Source of the DNA: DATFVA01 sp963764235
GTDB lineage: Bacteria; Bacteroidota; Ignavibacteria; Ignavibacteriales; Ignavibacteriaceae
DNA: 64,000 nucleotides
Direction: 5' to 3'
Assembly (NCBI GenBank): GCA_963764235.1
Contig: CAVXRO010000003.1
Coordinates: 62,001-126,000, forward strand
Part shown: positions 53,101-61,266 of the stretch, piece by piece
How the letters are laid out: every line of letters starts with the position of its first letter
Position numbering within the stretch: the stretch's first letter is position 1
Notes under the pieces: model-generated
What the model saw: the letters and a program-made list of their open reading frames with translations, nothing else
Database searches by the model: none
What the model was told of the DNA's origin: nothing
Program-made: the position numbers and the translations under genes

Positions 53101-54131
53101 ACAGGAAACGCACGTTCACGGAGATATTTCAACTTTCCGTCGGCTCTCATTATCCTGTAAGTATAATCTGTAGATATCCCTCTCATCTGTTTCGCCAACG
53201 CTTTTTTAGCCTTACGCCGGTCCTCCGGAATAATATAATCAATATAAACGCCCGGGTTCTCATAAATTTTATGCACCGGTTCACCGAAAACCCCTTCATA
53301 GGCATTGCTCATATAAAGAACTTCAGGTTTAGCCGGATTACTTACATAGAAAACCTCGGTAAGATTCTCAATCAGGTGTTTAAAGATAACCTCATTCTCC
53401 TGCAGCCGCGCCAGGGTTTCTTTTGTCTTCGAAATATTCCTGGCAATAGCCGACGCGCCGATAATCCTGCCGGAAAGATCCTTCAGGGGAGAGACAGTAA
53501 TCGACACCCAGAGGATCCTGCCGTCCTTCGTCATTCTTTTAGTTTCATAATGGTCATAACGCTCCCCTCTCCTCAGCGTGTTCATTATCTCCCGTATCTC
53601 ATCCTTCTTATCCGGCGGAGCGATAATATCGATATTTTTACCAATTACCTCTTCGGCCTTATAGCCGTACATTTTCTCAGCGCCCTTATTCCAGCTCAGA
53701 ATAATCCCGTCCATGTCCTTACTTATAATCGCGTCATCAGACGACTCTATAATTGAGGTGAAAAGCAGGCGGAGATAATCGGCCGCCCGTTCCGGAAGAG
53801 CAGGAATAATCGTTTCAAGCCGGGCGGGTTTATTATCAAACGTAACCTCATTTGATTTGATGTTCAGAGGTATTTTTGTCCCGTCCTTCTTTCGGTGATA
53901 GATACGGGCACTGCCGTTAAAGCGTTCGGGATTATTTATTTCATTAAGCGAGCTGTCGTGGAAAAGGTCCGGCAGTCTGAGTGCGAGCAGCTCAGAGCGG
54001 GAATAGCCGTAGAGATCATACGCCGCGGAATTAGCATCAAGGATATTTAAACTTACGGGATCATAAATAACAAGCGGAAGCGGGTTAAGATCGAATAGAG
54101 TTTTATAGTCAGCACCGGTTATAGTATTCAT
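50112..54131 (-). CDS. Giant sensor kinase: seven PAS, one GAF, HisKA_2
   Basis: A 1339-residue soluble kinase. Five PAS domains (about residues 5-640; FDLNPLPLVIYDPVSLNILD, IIESSDDAIISKDMDGIILS, LIENLTEVFYVSNPAKPEVL, FESTAVSLWESDDSGAVEML, MADTAPVMIWTVGVDHQFYY) are followed by a GAF domain (about 660-830), two further PAS domains, then HisKA_2 with the phospho-His in LLKEIHHRVKNNMQVISSLL and an HATPase with LGLVINELASNAYKHAF and DDGVGLPEGE. The fourth PAS has a long insertion. HisKA_2 kinases often feed regulators without DNA-binding domains, such as the lone receivers nearby. I start at ATG 54131, since the first PAS begins there; a TTG ten codons upstream is possible. Confidence 0.9.
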   Translation of the reverse strand: MNTITGADYKTLFDLNPLPLVIYDPVSLNILDANSAAYDLYGYSRSELLALRLPDLFHDSSLNEINNPERFNGSARIYHRKKDGTKIPLNIKSNEVTFDNKPARLETIIPALPERAADYLRLLFTSIIESSDDAIISKDMDGIILSWNKGAEKMYGYKAEEVIGKNIDIIAPPDKKDEIREIMNTLRRGERYDHYETKRMTKDGRILWVSITVSPLKDLSGRIIGASAIARNISKTKETLARLQENEVIFKHLIENLTEVFYVSNPAKPEVLYMSNAYEGVFGEPVHKIYENPGVYIDYIIPEDRRKAKKALAKQMRGISTDYTYRIMRADGKLKYLRERAFPVQDPSGRVTRVIGIADDITERIESESEVRRSEYRYRSIFESTAVSLWESDDSGAVEMLDQLKASGVENFRKYFQEHPEFVSECYSRLRLVDANPRSVMMFKARNKKDLLENLKQLLTDDFLDKFTELLIVRAKGGKHFETEYELKTFSGEPIHIYSITNFPEENSPYGYTIASLVDITERKLTERALSESEQRFRVMADTAPVMIWTVGVDHQFYYFNKPWIDFRGRSIDEEIREGWMQGIHPIDLPAFRNAFDTAFENQDEFHFEFRLMRYDGKDRWLLTHGVPRYSLDGTFQGYIGSAVDITERKADEVALSKVLASEQRALFQAEEVQAKLKYLAEASYILNSSLDYTETIRSLAQLLTPAVCDWFAVDLAKGEGIQRLIVYHKDPEKIRFAQDLQNKYPPKMEEPTGVPNVIRTGRAELYSELSDEFLRKAIKDKELYLIFKKLGIRSIMIVPLEVRGKVLGALTLCTAESDKNYNEDDLRFAGDIAHRAAMAIDNASLFSQIGELNKNLETTIRLQQKEIKYRKKIERDLRESEERFRLITENSNDFISLLDENDIFIYANPALIKELGYSQDDLIGKVSPNDLVFEEDLYLIQDYKRQPIIEVRYKKRDGAFVWVESSSLNVNYHGKLVTIRISRDITERKRIEIERVKLYSQLEMQRIRIDNLIANVPGVVWEAYGEPGTSEQKISFISKYVEKLLGFAGDDWKNNPEFWTSVMHPDDIEHAVENARKQYRENKPLTDRFRWIAKDGSELWIESQSTCISDSDGNVIGLRGVNINITEQIKFEQDLSASLKEKEILLKEIHHRVKNNMQVISSLLSLQSKTISDSQTQEIFDESRNRIRSMALIHEKLYQSKDLFNIDFHSYVTDLVNNLMISYGLRGKHIDTRIDIENISFDINSAISLGLVINELASNAYKHAFKGRNSGEILVSIHRHNGGYELIVKDDGVGLPEGEYRKSDSLGLQLVETLIEQLDGTLEMHSENGTTIRVTFSL

Positions 54132-54768
54132 TATAAGAACCCTGTTCACCTGCACCGGCAAACTGGTCAGATTATAATAGTGATTAAATGATTATCTGTT
54201 AATTTAAAAGTTGTCACACTGCACTAGTGTCTCTATCGGAGAGCTGCCACACTGAACCTGTCGAAGTGTGACAATCAGCCTCAACAATCAACGGCGAAAT
54301 ATAGAAAACGGGGGCTAAGTATTTCGTGAGAAATAGCACAGTATCAAGTATCAAGGAAAAAGGAAGAGGGAAGAAGTCAGAAGTCAGGAGACAGAAGTCA
54401 GAAGGAAGAAGAAAAAGGAAAATTGTTAAATGGTTGGATTGTTGGATTGCAGATTGAAAATTGCAGATTGGAAATTGCAGAGAAGATTGAATATTTAATA
54501 TTGAAAATCGCAGATTGGGGAGACAGGAGATTTATCAAAATTCAGGCTAAAAAAAAGAGTATACAAAATAGTTTATCGGAGCAGATTATGATTCCGCTAC
54601 TTCTTTAAATCATGAAAAAGAATTCGATTCTGCATATTTGTATAATATTTTTTATAGACATACGCATGTCTCACTCCTTGCTAATTAAATTCTTTTATCA
54701 TAATTTCAATCCAAGTCATTTCCCAAGCTACTGGTTTTCTTTTAATAATCAATTAGGAGGATGCCTCT
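54132..54768. other. Gene-free stretch with hairpin and heptameric arrays
   Basis: Contents in order: an inverted repeat TTGTCACACT (54211-54220) / AGTGTGACAA (54265-54274), within which CACACT-gaacctgtcga-AGTGTG makes a tighter hairpin; then 54352-54420, words of the AGAAGTC/AGGAGAC type; then 54425-54530, GATTGCA/GATTGAA/AATTGCA words, all 7 bases apart. Short frames here translate repeat sequence and are not credible genes. A promoter for the T9SS protein gene at 54769 should lie in the last 150 bases, but I see no clear one beyond the ribosome-binding site TTAGGAGG. Confidence 0.55.
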
Positions 54769-56451
54769 ATGAAACGTTTCTACTCTTCTCTGTTTTTCCT
54801 TGTTCTGTTCACCCTATCTTTAAAAGCCCAGGATGGATTGGGCATATGGACCACAGTAACAACATCCGTAGGTCCTGTTTTTGCTATCGCAATCGATCCA
54901 TCAAACACTGACATAATGTACACAGGCAGTGCCACTTCGGGAATCTATAAAACAACCGATGGAGGAGGAACCTGGAATCCTTCTAATAATGGATTGCTGA
55001 ATACTGCGGTTCTGGCACTTGGCATTTCAGCATCAAACCCACAGGTATTGTATGCAGGTACAAATTTCGGAACGAACGACGGCGTTTATAAATCCACTGA
55101 CGGCGGGGGCAGCTGGACGAGGATGGTTACAGGTATCCAGGAATCCGCAAAGGGCATACAGGCTATTGCTGTCGATCCCTTAAATTCCAATACAGCCTAC
55201 ATTGCTGTATTCGACGGCGTAACCGATTCCCCTGTGGGATTGTATAAGACTACGGATGGCGGGACGAACTGGAATCCTTTAACCAACGGTATCGGAGCCG
55301 TCAAAAACTTCCTTGCCCTCGCGGTTGATCCGGTTAATCCTGACAACGTATATGCCGGTACCTCGTTTGCCGTCGCTACCAGCTTAGGACCCTCTACTAT
55401 TTACAAAAGCACCGATGCGGGAGCCAGCTGGACCGAAATCAACAACGGACTACCCACGGATCCCGCGGAAATAAACCCCGTAAGAACCATTAGCATTAGT
55501 CCCGATAACCCCAATATCGTAATCGCAGGTCTCTTTATGAACACAGCTGATCTTCTCGGCGGACTATATGTAACCACTAACGGCGGCGGAACCTGGGCCA
55601 GAAAGTGGGACGGCGCTCCTTCGGCTGTCGGCTACCTGCTGAGATCCACAATAATAAAACCCGGGGCACCGCTGGAGTTCTACGTAGGACTCGATAATAG
55701 CTCCACTCAAACAAACATAGGCGTCTGGGGAACCACCGACGGCGGAGACACCTGGACTTCTTTCAACGGCGGAACAATGATGGATACCTACCAGATCAGA
55801 GCACTCGCGTTCAAAGGCACCATCCAGACTACATTATATGCGGGCGCTGCCACAAACGGAGCAGGCGTATATGAATATACCTTCGAGCCCGTACCCGTTG
55901 AATTCACATCATTCACCGCAAACGCAAACGGAAACAATGTTACACTTAACTGGAGTACAGCCACAGAAACAAACAACTCGGGATTCTCTGTTGAAAGGAA
56001 AGGCATTGAAGGCAGCTGGCAGACGCTTGGTTTCATTAACGGAAGAGGAAACTCAACTGTTATAAACCGGTATTCATTTACAGATCAGAATGTTGGGTAC
56101 GGGCATTACACCTACAGACTGAAACAGATTGATTACGATGGTTCGTTCAGTTTCAGCAGCGAGGTCAGTATTGAGATCCTTGCGGTCGCCTCATTCTCAC
56201 TCTACCAGAATTATCCGAACCCGTTCAACCCGGCAACAATGATAAAATACAGCCTGCCTTCAGAAGAGTTTGTTACACTGAAAATATATGATGTGCTGGG
56301 AAGAGAAGCCGCTGTACTCGTAAACGAAAAGCAAGGAACAGGCGAACATATGATCGCCTTTAATGCGTCGCAGCTTCCAAGCGGAATATATTTTTACACA
56401 TTATCTGCAGGTACCAATAAAGAAACCCGGAAGATGATCCTCGCTAAATAA
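54769..56451 (+). CDS. BNR/sortilin-type propeller protein with type IX secretion sorting domain
   Basis: A 560-residue secreted protein: signal peptide (SLFFLVLFTLSLKAQ), then a beta-propeller built of BNR/VPS10-like repeats with the Asp-box pattern (GIYKTTDGGGTWNP; GVYKSTDGGGSWTR; GLYKTTDGGTNWNP; IYKSTDAGASWTE; GLYVTTNGGGTWAR; VWGTTDGGDTWTS), each followed by dates such as DPLNSNTAYIAVF. From about residue 375 comes the shared module VPVEFTSFTANANGNNVTLN, and the end is a T9SS sorting domain (LYQNYPNPFNPATMIKYSLP). Possible roles are adhesion or glycan binding; sialidase activity is not supported by active-site residues. Confidence 0.87.
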   Translation: MKRFYSSLFFLVLFTLSLKAQDGLGIWTTVTTSVGPVFAIAIDPSNTDIMYTGSATSGIYKTTDGGGTWNPSNNGLLNTAVLALGISASNPQVLYAGTNFGTNDGVYKSTDGGGSWTRMVTGIQESAKGIQAIAVDPLNSNTAYIAVFDGVTDSPVGLYKTTDGGTNWNPLTNGIGAVKNFLALAVDPVNPDNVYAGTSFAVATSLGPSTIYKSTDAGASWTEINNGLPTDPAEINPVRTISISPDNPNIVIAGLFMNTADLLGGLYVTTNGGGTWARKWDGAPSAVGYLLRSTIIKPGAPLEFYVGLDNSSTQTNIGVWGTTDGGDTWTSFNGGTMMDTYQIRALAFKGTIQTTLYAGAATNGAGVYEYTFEPVPVEFTSFTANANGNNVTLNWSTATETNNSGFSVERKGIEGSWQTLGFINGRGNSTVINRYSFTDQNVGYGHYTYRLKQIDYDGSFSFSSEVSIEILAVASFSLYQNYPNPFNPATMIKYSLPSEEFVTLKIYDVLGREAAVLVNEKQGTGEHMIAFNASQLPSGIYFYTLSAGTNKETRKMILAK

Positions 56452-56506
56452 TTATTAAAAATGCAGGCAGAGCGGGATTAGATAGTACTGTGAGTAATTC
56501 TATGGG

Positions 56507-56527
56507 CGCCGGGTTGAAAGCCCGGCG
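56507..56527. terminator. GC-rich hairpin between convergent T9SS genes
   Basis: CGCCGGG at 56507-56513 pairs with CCCGGCG at 56521-56527 around a 7-base loop. It sits between the stop of the BNR protein gene and the end of the relic on the other strand. No T-run follows on either side. Confidence 0.5.
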
Positions 56528-56533
56528 TCAATC

Positions 56534-57090
56534 CTAGCGTAATAGTATCATTTTCTTTGTTTTGGTATATTCTTTTGTCTCAAGTTTGTAATAGTATACC
56601 CCGCTACTCAAGTTCTCAGCATCAAAGTTTACCAGGTGACTCCCTGCCTTAACTGCCCGGTTAACGAGATCTGTTACTTTCCGACCCAATACATTGTATT
56701 CAACCAGGTGAACAAATCCATCTTCCGGCACAATGTAGGTGATTATTGTTGCAGGATTAAACGGATTTGGATAGTTCTTTAAAAAACTATACCCAGGTTC
56801 CTCCGCTATCAGCGGAACTGAAAAAACCGCCGCCGTAAGACCCGGCGAAAAGGTTTGATCCATCCGTCTCAATTGCCGTTACAAAAGTTGCGATCAATCC
56901 AATATTAGATGGAGCCAATTCATCCCCGTTATTGGTTGAACGAAATACTCCGCCGAGCTCAAGACCTGTACCGGCGAGAATATTGACACCGTCACCAATG
57001 ATTGACGTCGCATACAAATTAGTCAACCCGGTGTTGACCGGCACCCAGGTAGAAACATCATAGCGGTAAATGCTCGTTCACAAGCAATCA
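56534..57090 (-). pseudogene. Relic of a BNR-repeat T9SS-exported protein
   Basis: Two overlapping frames carry the remains of a secreted propeller protein. 56787-57090 reads SIYRYDVSTW, VPVNTGLTNLYATSIIGDG, then GVFRSTNNGDELAP and a final Asp-box FFSSADSGGTWV before a stop. 56534 to about 56830 in another phase reads EEPGYSFLKNYPNPFNPATI and the rest of a T9SS sorting domain ending KTKKMILLR. The linker and shared module between propeller and sorting domain seen in the neighbours are missing, so a deletion plus frame change has occurred. There is no signal peptide or start. It lies tail to tail with an intact relative at 54769. Confidence 0.78.
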
Positions 57091-57234
57091 CACTTTCGGC
57101 AATACAATTATGCAAAGAGTTTCAATCGCTCAATGATTTACCGGGGATATTTATCCAGCGGGACAGATTGTAAATCTGCCCGAAAATAATGAATTAATTT
57201 TTGTATACTGCATATTAACTTTAGGTTGGATCGC

Positions 57235-60200
57235 ATGAGCAGTAACCGGGGAATAATAATCTTAATATTTATCCACGCTTTATTTAGTTTTGGGACCGCT
57301 GCACAAACCACTAATATAAATTTAGGCCAAATCAGCCTGGAAGAAGGGCTTTCACAGTCTACTGTCCAGGCCATTGTTCAGGATGCACAGGGATTTATGT
57401 GGTTTGGAACCCAGGATGGTTTAAATCGTTATGATGGGTATTCAATAAAAATTTACAAACACGATCAATCGGATCCTAATTCAGTTAGTGATAACTCAAT
57501 CTGGAGTTTATTGGCTGATAGCAATGGCAATTTATGGATTGGAACAGAAAAAGGAGGACTTGACAAATTTGTTTCTGCCGAAAATAAATTTTATCAATAC
57601 AAATCTACTGATAATAACAGCAAAACGATTAGTGATAATTATGTTACATCAATCTTCGAGGATTCTTATAATAATATCTGGGTTGGGACAAACAACGGGT
57701 TAAATTTATTAAATAAAAAGCAGGGTACATTCACACGTTTTTTATATCATCCGGGTAATTCAAATATAAAAGATACCGCAAACCTGCATACAACACCAGG
57801 CAATCAAGGTAATGTCAGTATTACCCAAACAACCGAAGATACGAAAGGATTATCTATGGGTTGGCACAACTAATGGATTATATAAATTTAAATTAAATGA
57901 TATCAGCAGAAGTTCCAGGCTGCCTGAACTCACCCTTTATCGGCACAACCCTTTTGATACTAACAGCTTAGTCGGAAACAACATCCGAACTCTTTATTTT
58001 GACAACAAAGGCATTCTCTGGATTGGAGTATGGAGTATGGGATTAAACAGCTTCAATCAAAATACAAATACATTCATCCGGTATAATAGTGACCAGAGAA
58101 ATCCTGATTTATTGACGGGACGTTTCATCACTTCAATTTATCAGGATTCAGCCGATAAAAAAGGACTTTGGATTGGTTCGTATGACGGAGGTCTTGATTT
58201 ATATAACAGTGAATCAAATTTGTTTGACCGATACCTTCAGCAGGATGTAATGACATTGTATAAGGATAGATCCGGTATTTTATGGATCGGGACTTTCGCA
58301 AGCGGAGTAAAAACATTCGACAAAAGAAAATATAAATTCAATCATAGGTATGTCGATCCTAAAAATCCCGACGATCTGAACGGGAACATGGTATCATCAA
58401 TACTTATTGATAGAGATAAAGATTTATGGGTTGGTACCTGGGGTAATGGAGTTAAAATATTTGACAAGCAAAAAAGGAGAATAACTAAATATAATTTTCA
58501 ACCAAATAATAATAGTATAGCAGATAATCATATTTATGGGATGTGCGAATCATTAAACGGGAAGATCTGGATCGCGACAAGATCAAAAGGTCTTTATAGT
58601 TTTGATAAGAAAACCGGTAAGCTCATGCTTTATAAATTTGATCCTGAGAATTTTAACAGCATTCGTTCAGATGGAGTATCGGCATTATATTTTGATAAGC
58701 AATCTAATATATTGTGGATAGGTTATACAGCCGGCGGTATCAGTTCCTATAATATTAGTAATGATATATTTACTCATTACATTCCGAATGAAAAAGATCC
58801 GCTGGCAATTTCAGGCAGTACTGTAACAACTATGTATAAGGGGGAAAAAACCGGGCTTTGGATAGGCACTTCCAGGAATGGGCTTAACAATTTAAACCTT
58901 CAAACTAATAGAATAAGCCATTACCAATCTTTTACGGAAACAGATTCAACAGATAATGGAATCACCAAAACCGGCAGTTTAAATAGTAATACTATCGGTT
59001 CAATCTATGAGGATGACCAGGGTATTGTATGGATAGGTACAAACGGCGGCGGGTTAAATCGATACGATCCGAAGTCAAATTCTTTCACATATTTTACAGC
59101 AAAGGACGGTTTACCAAACAATGTTATTTATGGTATCCTTTCCGATAAATCCGGACATCTTTGGATAAGTACTAACAAAGGACTTTCACGATTTGATCCC
59201 ATAACCAATAAATTTAAAAATTTTGATGTGAATGACGGGCTGCAATCAAATGAATTTAATTTAGGAGCATATTTTGAAAGTGCTGACGGAGAATTGTTTT
59301 TCGGTGGTGTACATGGTTTCAACTCATTTTTTCCGGAAAAGATAAAAGATAATCCATATATTCCACCCGTATATTTGACTACGTTCAAAGTGTTCGACAA
59401 AGAATTGTCTTTATCCAACCCGCTTACAAACGATACCAGGATAGTACTTTCTTATTCACAGAATTTTTTTTCGTTCGAATTCGCTGCATTAAATTACACC
59501 GCACCTCAAAAAAACCAATATGCATATATGCTTGAGGGATTTGATAATAATTATCACTTCGTACCTGCCTCAAATCGTTTTGCAAGTTATACAAATTTGG
59601 ATCCCGGCGAATATATACTGAAAATCAAAGGTTCGAATAATGATGATATATGGAATGAAAGTGGTACATCGATAATTCTTGTTATAACCCCTCCTTTCTG
59701 GATGACAGTATGGTTCCGAATAATTGTAGTTATTTTAATTCTGATCATCTTCATAAGCGTTCTCAGACATTATATGATGAAACCCATAAAGGAAAAAATG
59801 CGGAGAATGGAACAGGAAACAATATTAGAACGGGAAAGATTAAGAATTTCGAGGGACATGCATGATGATCTTGGTTCAAGACTAACAGAAATCCGGCTTT
59901 TGAGCGAAATGGCAGTAAATGATCCAGAAATTAAAGCAGTTAATGTACTCAAAGAAGTTTCAGAAGCGGCAAAAAGTATTATTACAACTTTTGGTGAGAT
60001 AGTCTGGTCTGTCAATCCGCAGAATGATTCAGCAGAGAATCTTGCAGAATATATAGGCCAGTATTCAGCCGAATATTTAAGTAAAATGCATATTCGCTGC
60101 AGAGTAAAATTCCCGGGTGAATTTCCCCATTCTACCTTATCTTCTGAGACCAGGCATAATATTTATCTTGCTGTAAAAGAAGCATTAAATAACGCCGTCA

Positions 60201-60436
60201 AATACTCTGGGACTGACGAAATACATTTAACCGTGGAAGTCGAAAATTCTTCACTCATATTCATAATTAAAGATTTTGGAAAAGGTTTTGAAAGTAAAGA
60301 AATGAGCAGATCGGGAAACGGATTCCGGAATATGAGAAAGCGTCTTGAACAGATTGGAGGTATTTTCGAATTTGAAACCGGGATTGGAAAAGGTACCACG
60401 ATTAGATTCTCAATTCCTATAGAAAAAGTCACTTAA
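57235..60436 (+). CDS. Two-component propeller sensor histidine kinase (Reg_prop, Y_Y_Y, HisKA_3), one frameshift
   Basis: About 1067 residues in two frames; one extra T near 57850 (GGATTATCTATGG) interrupts TKGYLWVGTTNGLY. After a signal peptide (IIILIFIHALFSFGTAAQ) come about thirteen Reg_prop repeats (FMWFGTQDGLNRYDG; NLWIGTEKGGLDKF; ILWIGTFASGVKTF; IVWIGTNGGGLNRYDP) forming a periplasmic double propeller, a Y_Y_Y domain (YAYMLEGFDNNYHFVP), one membrane span (VWFRIIVVILILIIFISVLR), and a HisKA_3 kinase (ISRDMHDDLGSRLTEIRLLS; HATPase DFGKGFESKE). This is the sensor layout of Bacteroidota hybrid systems but without the C-terminal regulator, which is the separate gene at 60536. The signal is unknown; polysaccharide fragments are typical for relatives. 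Confidence 0.87.
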
Positions 60437-60535
60437 TTTTTACAAATACCATTATTGGTTATTGAATATAGATTAAATGCGGGATATTATTGAATACCTA
60501 AAAATGTGTTCCAATGAATAATAAGGGAAAACAAT

Positions 60536-61159
60536 TTGATAAACATAGCAATCGTTGAAGATGACAAAAAAATCAGGGAAAACCTGGTTATTTTAATTGA
60601 GCGTTCAAAAGGATTCACCTGTGCGGCATCCTATGCGGATGGAGAGACAGCGTTGAAGGAAATTCCTAAGATAATACCGAATGTTATTTTAATGGATATT
60701 AATCTTCCGGGGATGAACGGCATTGAATGTGTCAGTCAATTAAAGAAGGTAAAACCGGAGTTATTGATCATTATGCTGACAATATACGAAGATGATGTGA
60801 AAATCTTTAATTCACTTAAGGCAGGTGCTGTTGGATATCTTATTAAAAGTGCTTCTCCAAATGAAATTTTGCAGGCAATAACGGATGTATACGCCGGAGG
60901 CTCACCTATGTCTCTCCAGATTGCCCGTAAAATAGTTCAATCATTTCATAAGATATATGAAGATGAAAGTAATATTTCCAAATTAAGTGAAAAAGAAATG
61001 GAAATCCTTGACTTATTAGCGCAAGGATATTTTTATAAGGAGATTGCAGACAAATTATACGTGAGTCCGGAAACGATACATAAGCATCTTAGAAATGTAT
61101 ATGAGAAATTACATGTACGATCCCGCACCGAAGCCGTTCTTAAATATCTTCAAAAATAA
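60536..61159 (+). CDS. LuxR/NarL-type response regulator
   Basis: A 207-residue regulator: receiver with acidic cluster AIVEDDKKIREN, phospho-Asp54 in VILMDINLPGMNG, Lys in GYLIKSASPNE, and a LuxR-type HTH (LSEKEMEILDLLAQGYFYKE, IADKLYVSPETIHKHLRNVY). The only suitable start is TTG at 60536, preceded by AAGGGAAAACA; homology begins at the next residue. It follows the propeller kinase by 99 bases and is its natural partner (HisKA_3 with NarL type). The T9SS kelch protein gene downstream may be a target. Confidence 0.9.
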   Translation: MINIAIVEDDKKIRENLVILIERSKGFTCAASYADGETALKEIPKIIPNVILMDINLPGMNGIECVSQLKKVKPELLIIMLTIYEDDVKIFNSLKAGAVGYLIKSASPNEILQAITDVYAGGSPMSLQIARKIVQSFHKIYEDESNISKLSEKEMEILDLLAQGYFYKEIADKLYVSPETIHKHLRNVYEKLHVRSRTEAVLKYLQK

Positions 61160-61178
61160 AACCATGTCTTCGACTTTA

Positions 61179-61195
61179 TACCCAAATGGGGTATT
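61179..61195 (+). terminator. Weak hairpin after the LuxR-type regulator gene
   Basis: ATACCC and GGGTAT pair around a 5-base loop shortly after the stop codon. There is no T-run immediately after, so it may only attenuate or stabilise the transcript. Confidence 0.35.
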
Positions 61196-61266
61196 GTAAT
61201 AAAAAGAAAGGTGCAATAGTTTTTTAATAAGGTTTAATTTTTTGTTAATCAGTCGAAAGGGACAAA

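Noticed and set aside
51627..53756. Long open frames (396 and 293 codons) on the plus strand
   Set aside because: They lie entirely opposite the giant PAS kinase, whose protein sequence is clearly conserved; their products show no domains and look like the complement of a biased coding strand.
54423..54911. Short plus-strand frames before the BNR protein gene
   Set aside because: The first translates heptameric array sequence, and the second overlaps the signal-peptide region of the real gene in another phase.
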